Assembly: GCF_003086295.3 (NCBI RefSeq)
Contig: NC_092051.1
Location: 20,021,940-20,085,939, forward strand
Origin: Arachis hypogaea
Lineage: Eukaryota > Streptophyta > Magnoliopsida > Fabales > Fabaceae
Reading direction: 5' to 3'
DNA length: 64,000 nucleotides
A program made the translations under genes and the position numbers. The notes below the pieces were generated by a model. It had not been told where the DNA came from, made no database searches, and saw nothing but the letters and a program-made list of their open reading frames with translations. Below are positions 13,709-26,430 of this stretch, one piece after another. How positions within the stretch are numbered: the first letter of the stretch is position 1; every line of letters begins with the position of its first letter.

Positions 13709-14283
13709 TGTGGAGAGTGTTCTTCTCTGGAAGGAGAGAAGGAAGTTACTTTCTTTCTTCGTTTGGAGTGTGGCGGTGGCAGTTGTCAGATGCTCAAAAA
13801 TAGGAAAGGAAAGAAGGCAAAGTGATGACACAAACAATAAAATCAAAGTGTGGGGACACAGAAATAGCAACAGATTCTTAGGGACTTGTGTGGTTGGTCC
13901 TTCCACACTCTCGACTGTTCTTGATTTGACACGCACTCTTGATCTAAACATTACATTAATTTGGTCCGATTCTTATTAAAGAGGCGTCGCTAGGAGAAGC
14001 AAGGATTTTTTATTTTAATAAATAAAATAAATATATTAATTATTGAATTAAATAATTTTAAAAATTATTATCGAAATATGTCACCTTGTCTTATCTCGTT
14101 TATACTGTGAACGAGATGACTTTACACGTATTTCAATTACAGTGTAAACGAGAACGAAATTTCGCATTATGTGGGACAATTGACTTTGCGGTTAGTTGTA
14201 ATTTATTGAATTTTACGCAATCCTATATAGATGAATGTGTGTATGTAGCCATGATTAGGGTAGTAGTGAAGAAGTAAAATCCT
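13709..14283. other. Caleosin upstream region
   Basis: This is the probable leader and promoter of the minus-strand caleosin gene, ending where the truncated copia element begins. It includes a small hairpin at 14095-14156. No TATA box could be assigned confidently. Confidence 0.45.
14095..14156. repeat. Hairpin-forming inverted repeat
   Basis: TCTCGTTTATACTGT (14095-14109) pairs with ACAGTGTAAACGAGA (14142-14156) with one mismatch over 15 bases, around a loop of 32 bases. The stem could be the remnant of a larger transposon inverted repeat. It lies just upstream of the copia fragment. Confidence 0.55.
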
Positions 14284-16701
14284 GATCTCCAGACATGTAA
14301 TATTTGACGAGACTGAATTTCCATTCCCTGTCCTATTTTCAAACTTTACTAATGACCAAAGCCCTACCTGTGCTGTACCACATCAGCCCCACACCACATC
14401 AACCCAGTTCTTTAGACTTGCTCCACACCCAACAGCCCCTGCCTTTCAGCTCACAGCACAGCAGCCTCAATCCAGCACCATTCCCTTTCCTTCACACCCA
14501 TCCTGTTCCAACCCAGCAGCTAGTGCACCCTCACCAACTCCCCCTTTCGAATCTCACACCTTAGAGCACACAACCAATACTACTAATGTTGATTCTTGTT
14601 CATTATCTAATAATACAGATATTTGCTCTTCTACTGCTGTGTTTTTCTCTTGTTCTGATGCAGGGTTAACTGAGACAAATGATCAGTCAACACCCACTCA
14701 GACACACCCCATGATCACTAGGTCACACGCAGGTATCTTCAAGCCAAAAGCGTATCATCTTCAACTCCAGAGTTCTTTACTGGACCTCATAGAGACTGAA
14801 TCTGCCACGGTTGCTCAAGCACTATCCTCACCACACTGGAAGGCTGCCATGGATGAGGAATTTGGTGCGTTGATGAAGAACAATACCTGGTGATTGGTCC
14901 CTGAGACTGCTGACACAACAACAATTGGGTGCAAATGGGTTTTTTGGGTCAAACGGCAGGCTAATGGAAAGGTGAAAAAGTACAAGGCAAGGTTGGTTGC
15001 AAAGGGTTTTCATCAAAGAGAAGGATTGGACTATGATCAGGTGTTCATCCCAGTAGCTAAACCTACTACCGTAAGGACAGTTCTTCGCAGTTGCCATGAC
15101 AAAGGGCTGGAAGGTCCGGCAGTTTGACTTTAACAATGCATTTCTCAATGGAGACTTGCATGAGATGGTCTATATGGTGCAGCCAGAAGGCTATGAGAAC
15201 GGTCTGGTGTGGTATGTAAACTAGAGAAGGCGCTCTATGGGTTGAAACAAGCCCCACGAGCCTGGTACCTCAAGCTCAGCAGCACCTTATTCAGCTTTGG
15301 GTTCACCAGTACAACCTTGGATCCATGTCTCTTTGTGCGTTCCTGCTCGATGTCCACCACTTATCTCCTGGTCTATGTAGATGACATTCTCGTCACGGGC
15401 ACCAGCGCCACTGAAATTGAAAGCTTAATTCAACAGTTGCATGCGGTATTCTCCCTCAAAGATCTAGGAGAAATGAGCTTCTTTCTCGGGGTCGAAGTGG
15501 TCAGGGACTCGCCGGATTCCCTTCTTCTCAAACAGTCCAAATACATCAAAGAGCTTTTAGGAAGAGCCAACATGCCAGATGCCAAACCAGTGCTAACTCC
15601 TATGCTCAGCAGTTCTAAGCTCACAGCAAGCATGGGATCTCCCTTCGAAAATCTCTCATTATACAGATCTGTGGTAGGGGGCTTTAGTATGCTACCATTA
15701 CCAGACCTGAGATTGCTTATTCTGTCAGCAAGGTGTCCCAATACATGCATGCTCCATCAGATCTGCACTGAAAAGCAGTTAAGCGGATTCTTCGCTACCT
15801 GGTCGGGACAATTGATCTAGGGTTACAGATCCACAAGAGCCACACCCTAAGAATCATGGCTTTCAGTGATTCTGACTGGGCCACAGACACTGATGATCGC
15901 AAGTCCGTATCAGGATATTGTGTTTTCCTTGGCACGAATTTAGTTACCTGGTCGAGTAGGAAGCAGCGAATAGTCTCAAGGTCCAACACGGAGGCTGAAT
16001 TTCGGGCGTTAGCTGATGCTATGACAGACACAATTTGGTTGTAAAAGTTACTACTAGAGATACGCTTACCACCTGGCCCAGCACCCACAATATTCTGTGA
16101 CAACCAAAGCACAGTACTAATGACCCGAAATCCAGTTCTCCACTGTCGATCAAAACATTTTGAGATAGATCTACACTTTGTACAGAACAGAGTAGTGCAG
16201 CAACTAGCTCATATAGTTCACATACCCCTACAAGATCAGCTTGCGGATATACTGACTAAGTCACTGTCGCAGGCAGCTTTCCACAGTCTCAGGCCAAAGC
16301 TTTGAGTTGCCACAAACACACCAAGACGTCCCATAAGTTCAAGGGAGGATTTCAGTGAGGCTATACCAGGGAAGCAGTACCCCTCAGGTTAAGGAAGGAT
16401 GTTCGGAGTAGCCTATAGGCAGTTAGTAGTTAGTGGCTTGGCACCAATTCTGTTATCTGAGTTCTGTTATCTGAGCTGTCAATCAGTTAGGAATATAGTT
16501 AGGAATATGGTGAGCTGGCATCAGTTTGTTACAGTCCTCACTATGCATAAATAGCAGATCACAGCTCAGTTTAGAAATCACTTATGTAACCCTAATTTCT
16601 AGAACTCTCTCTCTCAAATTCTGGAATTCTCTATGACTCTCACAATACTCTAACATCTTCTACTTCGTTCTGCTTTTTATCTGGTTCTCTGATACCTTTC
16701 A
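14284..16701 (+). mobile_element. 5'-truncated, decayed Ty1/copia retrotransposon with 3' LTR
   Basis: Reading starts abruptly at the integrase C-terminal motif RHVIFDE (about 14290), so the 5' LTR, gag, protease and most of integrase are missing. Reverse transcriptase follows (KWVFWVKRQANGKVKKYKAR; KALYGLKQAPRAW; active-site YVDD near 15374-15385). RNase H comes next (about 15855-16045, SDSDWATDTDDRKS and SRSNTEAEFRAL) and then the usual ADILTKSL tail. A TGA interrupts at 14891. Frameshifts occur near 15090, 15205 and 15670, and there are more stops, at 15769 and 16042. A purine tract at 16391-16399 precedes a TG...CA repeat at 16400-16701, read as the 3' LTR. The element cannot move by itself. 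Confidence 0.88.
16400..16701 (+). repeat. Putative 3' LTR of the copia remnant
   Basis: It starts TGTTCGGAG directly after the purine tract AAGGAAGGA and ends ...CCTTTCA. The 302-bp length and TG/CA ends fit a copia LTR. The 5' copy is not in the window, so the outer end is inferred from the terminal dinucleotide. Confidence 0.55.
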
Positions 16702-17114
16702 GTATAGTTAGTATGGAATAGGTCACTGGTGGAAATTTAAAACTCTCTTTTATTTCACTTGTCTTAGGTTATTACTACATAATTATTAGTTTGGAACTCT
16801 ATCTAATTTGGTTATTTTACCCCTTTTAATTTTATAATTAGAATTTTTTTATATCAAATATGTTAAAACTAACGGAATAAGATTTTTCTCAATAATATGC
16901 AACTAAATATGTAATTACGTTCTTAATTATAAAATCTATAATTTATAAAAAAGTATCTATTTAAATTTAATATTTTTTATACTGAAAAGATCTAATTACA
17001 AAACTAAAAATAGTGTAAGAATTAAAAAAAAATATAGGCACCTATTTAAAAATTTAGTGACATTATAAGGACAGTTAAACTTTAAAAAACCAGTAAAAGA
17101 TTTAAAATTATTTA

Positions 17115-19440
17115 TTGATAATTGCGAACATATATTTTTTCTTCAGAGGCCTTGCCTTCTACTGCCTCGGTGAGTGAGTCATACCTTTCCTCCACTGGAC
17201 GCTATCGTCCCGTATCTGAGGGAGGCTGGATTCGGTGACACGGTGTCTTTCAAAGACTTCACATTCGATAATGCCCTAATTACGGCATTCGTGGAGCAAT
17301 GGCGTCCGGAGACCCACACATTTCATCTCCCGTGGGATGAGGTTACTATCACCCTGCAGGACGTTGCGTACCACCTAGGGCTACGCCCCCACGAGGACCC
17401 TGTTGGGGGGTGCTTCCGTGACTTTGGTAGGTGGTACCAGACGGAGACGTGGCAGTTGGTGGAGCGGCTCCTGGGTGCCAGGCCTCCAATGGCTCCACAA
17501 TAGGCAGCATAGAGGAAGGAGTCGTTCACGCTGAAGCTCGTATGGCTGCAGGATCGTGTCCACCAGATGCCCGCTATGGACGACCCAAAGACCCTCCGAC
17601 AGTATGCTAGATGCTATATCATGTTACTGATCGGAGGATATCTGATGATTGACAAGTCGAACAACTTGGTCCACATGCGATGGCTCTCACTTCTTCAGGA
17701 CTTTGGGCAGTGCGGGCATTGTCTTAGTGCTTGGCCGTGCTGGCTTGGATGTACCAGTCACTATGCTTGGCGGCACACCGAGGCGTCACGGACATTGTTG
17801 GATGCACTCCACTATTGATGTCCTGGATATACTAGAGATTTCCTTAGTGGTGTCTACCGGATCGAGCGAACTACATGTATCCTATGGCTGTGAGGTAACA
17901 ACTGTTTATGTCTTTATTTAGTTATGAGTTTGTAATTTCTTACGACCTTCTGCATAATGAACTGCTTTTATTGTTTTGATTGGTGTCAGGTTGGTTGGAC
18001 TACAGTAGCAGAGCAGAGATCAGCATGAGGCCAGGCTCCTGCATTGGAGAGTATCGATCGACAGGTTACGATTTGATGAGGTTAGTACCATGCTTGACTG
18101 AACCACAATTTCATTTTTGTCCTTTATGTTGCATTCGTTTATAAGTACTAATTATTTGTTATGTCACGGTTCTTTCAGTTTGTATGGAGGGCGTATGATG
18201 ACCCTGCTCTGCAGGCTCTGTGCCCTCCTTGGTTTGTCGAGGAGGAGGAGTGGGGGACATGGATGTCAGTCGTCCCTCTTGTCTGCTTCAATGTTGTGCA
18301 GTTTCACTAGGTTGACTGGGTGAAACGGCAGTTCAATGGAGAGCAGTAGGTGCCTGACACTCTAGTGAACCATGACAGGTATCGCTGAAATCTTATTTAT
18401 CTTTGCTTTACTGGTTTTAGAGTTAAATTATTACAATATACATATGTGCCCCAGACAACCCCATCAGACTAGTTATTTGTCTGTGTTTGTTCTGACAGGC
18501 TCCTGGCCAGGGTGAGGATATGTGGTGGTTTGACAGACATCACGATTGGTACGAGGGATGGTGTACCAGTTTTCGTCCACGTCACAGGAACTCCATTATG
18601 AACATGTTCGACACCAGGCCGACGCAGGAGTATTACGATTGGTAGCATAGGGCTTGTCATGTTAGGTACCTGTTAGGCGAAGAGGTGTTGGAGGATTCGA
18701 GGCTCATCGAGTTACCCGCTGATGTACAGCCCACTGCCAGCTAGCTGAGGGACGATCTTTACCTTCCTCGGGGAGTGCCAGATCGGCGTAGGCGGGCGAC
18801 TGAGGTTAGAACGATACCCGGCGACCTGCTCGAAGGGACAGGGGTGCTAGAGATCGAATACCGGGCGAGGGGGTTAGGAGGGAGAGGGTCAAGCCTCGTC
18901 GGGCGCGGCTGGATGTAGAGTCTGACGAGGAGGCAGAGTACGATCGACAGGAGGATCATGGAGACCTCCCGTCAGACAGGGAGGATACACCTGCACCTGC
19001 ACCTCCTCCACCTCGACCAGCCCACGCACCGCATCTTCCACCTGGTTTAGGAGGACCGCAGCATCGGGCCATCTGGAACACATCACCACCCGGATGGCAT
19101 GATCCAGGACCATCATGTAGCCATCAGGAGGAGCAGATGGTGAATGAGATATTCTTCGACAACGCCTTCTAGCTTCACACCGCTGATCCGCATCGATGCA
19201 GCGCCTAGCAGAGTCATTCTAGACTGGGAGAGAGCAGGGTGTCGGACAGTACCAGTATCCATCTGTTCCCGCATATACCTCGGTGTGGATGCCACAGATA
19301 TCTCCTGCATCTAGATCGTCATACGCGGTGGGGTTCGTCCTGGTGCCCAGTATGCCACACCACCATTGTACGACTATGGTATGTTGCTGACCTCATCACG
19401 GCCTCTAGTTACCCTTCCGTCAAATCCACCGTCAGAAAGT
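17115..19440 (+). pseudogene. Plant mobile domain (MAIN-like) pseudogene, transposon-associated
   Basis: The frame from 17174 encodes a plant mobile domain start. AIVPYLREAGF, then ITAFVEQWRPETHTFHLPWDEVT and LQDVAYHLGL are the hallmark phrases of this domain, which occurs in MAIN/MAIL proteins and in many transposons. It stops at 17501 and continues in another frame (RQYARCYIMLLIGGYLM, about 17598), followed by further frame changes. Later fragments at about 18510-18735 (WWFDRHHDWYEGW, DTRPTQEYYDW) and an Asp/Glu- and Pro-rich tail near 18910-19170 match the usual C-terminal half. At least five stops or shifts make it non-functional. It was probably part of a Mutator-like or gypsy-type element; no terminal repeats were found. 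Confidence 0.75.
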
Positions 19441-20545
19441 GCACCTTGCGCCCTGGTGTACTCTTTTCTCTGACTTCATGGTTTTTTTCCGAAAAGAATT
19501 TTTCTGGAGGGGATTTTAATGAGGCACCACAACAAGGGCTAAGGATAAAAGAAATCCTTAGTAGCAAGAAAAGGTATATAAATATTTTTCTCTTATTGAT
19601 AACTCATTTTCTATCAATTTTCTCATTCAAACACATTAATTTGACCTCGAAAAACTGCGAAAATCATTGCCCGACCTGAGTGGTCAGTAAGATGAAGCGA
19701 CGAGGTACAAATTAATGTAAGAAGTTATGTAAGCTTCGTGGTCCAACCTTAAAAGAGTCGGGCCTAAAAACGAAATTCAAGAATAACTTGATAAACTCGA
19801 CTACTTAAAGTCGGAATGCAAACAATTAAGGGAAAGTTAAATTTACAAGAGAAACGTCTAAAGAATGGCCGACTTACTTTACCGACGTCTTTTTCCACTT
19901 AATAAAAACCCAACATTTTCAAGGCAGCATCTAAAGCTACCAAAATGATTTACAATTAAGTCGTAAAAGGCAAAAATAAACTAAGCAGAGGATGATAAAA
20001 AAAAATACTCATTCATGCAAAAGAACCACCACATATGCGAGTAGTGGAAAAAGGTCTTTAAGCAAGGAGAAATAAAGTATTCCAACTACGACTATTACAA
20101 AACAAAAAATTTTTCATAAAGACCCACAAGCCGGGTCATTCAAAGCAATGAATTACAAAGGAAGGAGCTATTCTCCATTAGTAGCATCTTTAGGCTAAGT
20201 AGAGGAGGTCAGAATAGCTTCAGAAGGAGTAGGGAGTTTCTTAGGAGGAGGTATGATGGGCTCATCTTCCATCCGAGTTGGAAAGCTTTGAGAAGCTCCC
20301 TTAACTCGGACTTCTAAGGTCTTCGGGTCGGGCATGGGAGTATCCTCATCGTCCTTAGGTGCAGGAACAATCTTCCCATCAACCACAATGTTGTCGGGAC
20401 TAATAAGGGAGAGGTCCGCCTCGAGAGCAACAACCCGAAATTGAGCCTTCAGGTTCTGCACCATCTCATCCATACCTTTATCTATGGTTGCCTCAAGCTC
20501 TGCATATTTATCTCTGGACTTAATAACTTCATCTACCAAGTCGAG
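19441..20545. mobile_element. Unclassified retrotransposon fragment
   Basis: A TATA-like TATATAAATATT at about 19575, preceded by a purine-rich block (AATTTTTCTGGAGGGGATTT), resembles LTR sequence. On the minus strand, 20539-20195 encodes an uninterrupted acidic, coiled-coil-prone segment of 114 residues (DEVIKSRDKYAELEATI, later PAPKDDEDTPMPDPKTLEV). Its composition resembles the non-catalytic ORFs of plant gypsy elements. No reverse transcriptase or matching second LTR was seen. The assignment is inferred from style and context. Confidence 0.4.
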
Positions 20546-20603
20546 CTTCTTTCCAAAGACCTAGATCCGTCACGTGATGCTACCGTCGCTTGAAGGGAGT
20601 TCG

Positions 20604-20642
20604 AAGAGAGAGAGAGAGAAAGAGAAAGAGAGAGAGAGAGAT
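20604..20642. repeat. (GA)n-rich microsatellite
   Basis: An imperfect GA run with two AAAG interruptions. Confidence 0.85.
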
Positions 20643-20649
20643 CGTTGCC

Positions 20650-22390
20650 ATCGTTACTCCAACATTTACTGTCGCTGTCCTATTTTACCACTGTTATCAA
20701 CATCGAAATTTGCTAGGCATATCATTAATAACAAAGAGGAAGATAGGGTTTATATTTTTTAATTATTAATTTTATAATTATTAAGGGTAAATTTATCGTT
20801 TTATTGACCAAAAAATAATTTTAATATTAATGATAATTTTAAACGAAAATATGTTATAAACAATTTTAATTTCAACTCTAAATTTTAGAAATTAAAAGAG
20901 TACCTATCCTAAAACTAAAAAATTACATTACAATCAGTACGATGATTATAATACAATAACATTTTTTTTAAATAAAAAACGGTAGAAAAAGGTAATCTGT
21001 GGTCTTGAAGCCCTCTGTATGGTGATTGGGTATCTTCATCCTTGCTAAATCAAATATTGAGTGGTTCGTTTTTTTTTATTCTTTTTATAAGTAGGTGTTT
21101 GATATAACAAAACTAGAAGGAACTGGCAAAAAGGCCATTTGTATACATACATCCCATCAATAAAATGAAAATATTAACATTATGCAACTAACTATTAAAA
21201 TACATATTAAAATATATAATAAAAATATATAAAATAATATGTATAAATATAGTGAATGATTTTTTTATGTTTTATAAACAAAATGGACTATGATATGATA
21301 TTGAGCCTACTTAATTAATTACAGGTAACGCTATAAAGTTACGAATCTAGAAATTAGATCTGTTATTAGTCTGGAACACTAGCCACAAAACATTTTACCC
21401 AGTGATTATGTAGCACTTAGCACATAACAATTCTTTTAGATAAGGGTCAAGAGTTTGAATTAATGTTTAAATTTATAGTTAGCATCTATCCTTTTAAATT
21501 AAAAGCAAGCACCTCTAATAAAAGTAAAGTAAAACCAAGAAGTGAGTCTTTTTTTCAATGATAGATACCCTGGAAAAATAAAATAATCCAGCACATAGGG
21601 CATAGCTTTCTTTCATTTTCGACAAATTTGACATAGAGTAGCAAGTAATAAGGTAGGAATCGCCACCATTCAAAAAGAAATTAGACAATGACCAATGACC
21701 TTGATGGACCATTTTTGGACCCATGCCACACTCACATTCATCACTCTTCACTCTTCACTCTTCACTCAACACCGTTCATTAGCAGCCTTTCGCTTCCATC
21801 AGCAGCCAATAAATCCACACACACTTTACCCATTTAATTAAATAGAAAAAAAATACACAATTAAAAAATTTAATTTTAATACACTATTAATATCAAATAA
21901 TTTTATATTTATATCTAATTATATTAATTATCTTTTATATTAATTGTATAAATAATCATTTGAAAAACGAAATATAATTAAATAATTATATAAAATATTT
22001 TATATTATTACATTATCAAAATTAAAATTATAAAAAATACTATATAATATACATAATTTTTTTCCATGTCATTATTTGCTTTACATTTGTTAAAGTCAAC
22101 AAGTTGCAAAGTGCAAATAGCAGGGAGGAAAAGGATTAGAGTGACACACACAAAACAAAAGCTTGTGCATGAATCCGAATCGGACGGTGGAGAATGAACA
22201 AGAGAAGAGACACACGTGTGAGTGGCGCAGGGGATGGCAAACTTGTTTCAGTTGGCCAATGACAAGAGAGAGAAATGGAGGGTGTGGTAATGATTTTTTA
22301 TGAGAGAGAGAGAGAGAATGATAATATGATATTATGAGAATCAAAAACACCAAAAAGGACCGAGTTTGGGTTCCGAGATTGTTTGTTTAA
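20650..22390. other. Intergenic region upstream of the MYB-CC gene
   Basis: AT-rich DNA without recognised genes. Near 21740-21770 the heptamer CTCTTCA is repeated in tandem. The final 300 bases include a GA run at about 22302-22317 and probably hold the promoter of the MYB-CC gene. No clear TATA box was assigned. Confidence 0.5.
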
Positions 22391-23342
22391 GTGAAACACG
22401 ACAAACCCAAAATACGTGTGCAACAGCAATACAACTCTGTGTTCCTCTCAACCTTGTCTTCTGTTATAGCATACCATAACCACAAACAACCATAGCCGAA
22501 CCTCAAAAATCTAACCTTGGATTCCCAGCTTTCAGGTTCTCTTAGTTCCCACATAATCATTTTTATAGGTAAGTGCATAATCCATACACCCACTTTTGTA
22601 AATTTCAAAAAGTGTTGATTTTTGATTGTTGGGGTTAGGTGTCACTTGCTTATTGTTTTTGGGTTGGATTTATTTTTGGATAAGGTAAATTATTTTGAGC
22701 TCATATCTATTAATTTGGCAAATTTCTTTGTTCAAATCTGGAAGTGTGTTTTGATCTGTTCTGGTCAGAGATGTGTGTGTGTGTTGGGGTGTGGGTGTGG
22801 GTGAAATTCTGATTTTTTTTTTGTGACACTTGTCAATGTTTTTAACGGCGAATTCAGATTTGATGGCACCACTGAAATAGCTTAATGTTCAATGGATTCA
22901 CATAATTGCCACGTATGTGTATATTTGTGTTCATTAGTTTTGCCGGCGGCTTCTGATGAAAACTTTTTAGGCCACTGCTTTTTTTTTTTTTTTTTTCCTT
23001 TATGTGGAGTTCTTTTAGGAGTTGGATATATTTTTAATAATAAATCTGATTTTTCCTTTTTTTGAAGTTATAAGATTGATTTTGCCGAATGTTGTATTTC
23101 TCATCCCATCTTATTTATTATGCCTAATTTAGCCTAAATATTGGTCTATTATTGGATAACCATGTTGCATTACTTCTATCTGTTTTTGTGTGATTTTGTC
23201 ATTTCAACTTAGGTTCTTAGAGGATTAACAAGGAACCTGCTGTATATTTTGTCCAAATATGTTGGTAGTAATGATAATTGTCATTGGTTGTTATTGACAA
23301 AGGTACAAAGCTAGTTTCACTTGGAAGGAAGCTTTGAGTTCT
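22391..23342 (+). promoter_or_regulatory. 5' leader of the MYB-CC gene with a probable leader intron
   Basis: A strong donor (TATAG|GTAAGTGC) at 22568/22569 and an acceptor (GACAAAG|GTACAAAG) near 23301 bracket a T-rich stretch. It lacks coding character and contains GT-rich repeats (about 22771-22801). This implies a 0.7-kb leader intron before the ATG at 23343. It is inferred from splice-site shape and position only. Confidence 0.5.
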
Positions 23343-25615
23343 ATGTCTTCATCTTCTCCTGTTCTTCCAACACCACTGGATAACAAGTACATGAAACCCC
23401 CAGATTCGTTTCAGCTTTCGCCTATAAGAGAAATGACTGTGAATCCATCCCCCTTACAATCTACATCGTCGAATTCCAACACCAGAAGTACCGGACACAC
23501 ATTTTCGTCCCCTGGTGTTGTCTCTTTTTCTTCAGCTTCGCAGCATGAAAGGCAGCATCAACCTTCTTCCTTTGTTTCACAGACATTAGGTGAAGACAGT
23601 GTGTCTTCGGAGCTACATTCAGCATCATTCATTTCCCAGCCTCAAGAAAGCGACGAGATTTCCTGGGGACCGGATCCGTTCCAGGATATGCTTGGTTTCC
23701 CTGAAAATGTTTCTGTCCAGCATGATCAGGTGGAAAATGGTGCTTGTTATACAAACGATGACAATGTCAAACAATCTGATTTTGGGGAGTGGGTTGATAA
23801 GTTAATGTCAATTGATGATTCTTATGACCCAAATTGGAGTCAGCTCCTTGGTGATGATAATGAATCAGAACCAAAACCAAAGGTTGGTTTGTTTCTCTAA
23901 CTGGTTTTTGCAGGTGGAAACTCAGATGTAGCCAACTTCACGTAAAGTTGATAACTAAGAGCCGTTAGATAAAAATTTAGTCAAATCATTCAAATCATTT
24001 AGTCAACTTCACGTGAAGTTGGTTTGTTTCTCCTTATTTTATTTTGTTTATGTTTATTGTATGTGTTCCGAAAACTTATCCTGGTCCTACCCTTTTGATG
24101 CAGCCCATCCAGCAGCAGAATGTACCATCTAAAGAAGTTAAAGGTCTTCCTAGTTCTCCATCAACTGCATCACAAACGAAGCCTCGAATGCGTTGGACAC
24201 CAGAACTTCACGAGGCCTTTGTGGAAGCGGTGAATCAGCTTGGTGGCAGCGAGAGTATGTCTACTTCTCCATAGTCTCACAATGATGGACCTTTTCAGTT
24301 GATTTTTCTTGTTCATCTCATGATGTTAAATTGTTAATCAACATGCAGAGGCTACTCCCAAGGGGGTCTTGAACCTCATGAAAGTTAAGGGCCTTACGAT
24401 CTACCATGTCAAAAGCCACCTACAGGTACATTCCATTTTCCTTCCACTTAAATAGCATGTGAGTAAATTTATTTAGGTGAATTCTAGTATGACTATGCTA
24501 TAGTGACTATGGTGACTACGTAAGTATTGTTAAAATTAAAGTCACATTTTTTTTTATATTTTGTAACACTTTTTTTAAGTAACACTTTCTAAAAACCATT
24601 GTTTAATAATAAAAAAAGCGTTAAAATACCAGGTAGTCACTATAACATAGTCATACTAGAATGACCCATTTATTTAATCTAACACCTTTCATACATTATT
24701 TGTGACTGCAGAAGTATAGAACGGCCAGGTACAAACCTGAGACCCCAGAAGGTATGTGAAAGTTTACTTATCAGTTCTATCGTTCATATGTGAAAGCTTA
24801 CCCAAAAGAAAAAGGAAAGATGTTTTGTTTGCAATATCAAATGCATCCTCTTTTTGCTTTGATCTTCATTACAGTTGCAAAGAAATTTTAAAAAACTGGA
24901 GGTAAAATTTGCTATTATCTGGTTAAAGAGTAAATAAAAACTTCTAAATAGCCAATCGAATAGTTTGGGTGAGAGTCTCATCATCTATATCTGCAGGAAC
25001 TTCTGAGAAAAAGCTAAGTTCAATTGAAGAAATGAAATCTCTAGACTTGAAAACGTGAGTTCTTGTTCTCTCGAAACAATTATTTTGTGAGATTTATTGC
25101 CATTGAAATTAACAACAATTCTCACAAACAAGGCATGGGATTTTGGTTGCAGGAGTAAGGGGATTACCGAGGCATTGCGGTTGCAAATGGAACTCCAGAA
25201 GCGGCTTCACGAGCAACTTGAGGTAATTCGTTTGTACTCGAGACTGTGTTTCTGCACCTCAAGTCTTGTTGCTTTCTTTACTGCAAGTTTTGGCATATTA
25301 TGATATTGTAGCTGTAATGTATAGATCCAAAGGAAGTTGCAGATTCAAATAGAAAACCAAGGGAAGCGCCTCCAGATGATGTTCGAGCAGCAGAGAGAGA
25401 TGGGAGATAGCAAGTTTAAGGACTCCTCCTCTTCCTCCTTGGACGAGCCTTCCAATTCAGAAGCTCCAAAAGAGCAAAATGAGAAATTAGGAAGTGGAAG
25501 TTGCATAACGAAAGCCGGGCCAGGAGAAAGCTCTTGGGACGAAAGCACGAAGCAGGAAATGGCAGATGAAGCTCAAGTTAGTGTCCCACCACCCACAAAA
25601 CGGGTCAAGACTTAA
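23343..25615 (+). CDS. MYB-CC (PHR1-like) transcription factor
   Basis: Seven exons join in frame: 23343-23882, 24104-24254, 24349-24425, 24712-24751, 24997-25054, 25153-25222, 25325-25615, giving 408 aa. Residues 1-205 are Ser/Pro-rich with acidic patches ([20 protein letters not shown]) and look like an activation region. The single MYB/GARP DNA-binding domain spans about 206-263 ([37 protein letters not shown]). A coiled coil follows at about 294-340 ([14 protein letters not shown], then [18 protein letters not shown]), the dimerisation and LHEQLE motif of the MYB-CC family. Members bind P1BS-type sites in the nucleus and control phosphate-starvation genes. TARYKPE after the MYB domain puts it nearer the PHR1/PHL1 group than PHL7, but the precise orthologue is not decided. 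The ATG chosen follows the leader acceptor. Two introns carry MITEs. Confidence 0.92.
23932..24022. mobile_element. Small MITE, ACTTCACGTGAAGT family (MYB-CC intron 1)
   Basis: Inverted ends CAACTTCACGTAAAGTTG and CAACTTCACGTGAAGTTGG enclose AGAGCCGTTAGAT and AGTCAAATCATT phrases. It is preceded by GGTGGAAACTCAG. The same family occurs at 52851-52960 in this window. It is 91 bp and non-coding. Confidence 0.75.
24481..24662. mobile_element. MITE in MYB-CC intron 3
   Basis: The left end ATTCTAGTATGACTATGCTA is matched by the inverted right end TAACATAGTCATACTAGAAT with one difference over 20 bases. The similarity extends through TAGTGACTA/TAGTCACTA. The centre is AT-rich. It is 182 bp. Confidence 0.8.
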
Positions 25616-26430
25616 AAAGGATTGACAAAAGCAGAAGTGTTCTTTCCTTCCTGAGATGAAATGAATGAATGAATGAACTCTAGTGCTCATCTTTAATGAT
25701 ATATCCTCAAAATTGAACAGCAGCTAATGCTATGCATGGCTATGATTGTGGCTTCATTGTTTGGGAGATAAAATTTGCATTTGGAAATTGTTGTATATTC
25801 TTGAACCTGTTGAATCATTTAATCTAAATAGCATTTGTTTTATCGTTCATAATTGCCTTCTTTCTTAGCTGCTTACTGATTTCTTTTCCATGTGAATTGA
25901 GGACATGAAGGTCATTTTGGTGCAGATTCAGACAGAGGGGCTTTTCCAGGATGAAGGTTAATGCAACAGCCATAAATCATAGTGCAGAACAAAGTTCACT
26001 CTTCAGATTCTTTGCCACATCACTCTACAAGTTATTTGTACAAATTTCATTATTTGGATATACCAATATAAGTCGCCCTTAAGTTGAATCTTTTTATTTT
26101 GAGAATAAGGCTTTGTAAATAATAGGGTGATTTACATTAATAAATTGATTGGAGATTAATTTTACACAAATGTCCTAAACATATTTACATAAATCCAATT
26201 AGTCCAATTGGATTTAACATGTATCCAAGTAAATCAAATTGGTACTAAAGCAGGAGAGGCGTTGCATCATTTTTATTTCTTTTTAAAATTTTGAATAATA
26301 AAAACCTTTTCAAAATTAATTTTTAAAACATTTTCATTTTAATATCAAATTGTTTCATATTTGACAATTTTATCCTGATATAAGATTTGATGTGATTGAT
26401 TTAGGATAAATTAGTAAAATAGTTTTGAGT
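25616..26430. other. MYB-CC 3' region and spacer
   Basis: This is the probable 3' untranslated sequence of the MYB-CC gene followed by AT-rich spacer. No other gene was recognised. Confidence 0.55.

Noticed and set aside
13709..13951. Possible N-terminal extension of caleosin
   Set aside because: The frame is open upstream, but the extension has no caleosin character and the 245-aa product from the inner ATG has the normal length.
13593..13979. 128-codon plus-strand frame across caleosin exon 1
   Set aside because: Antisense shadow of the caleosin first exon and leader; splice phases and family identity support the minus strand.
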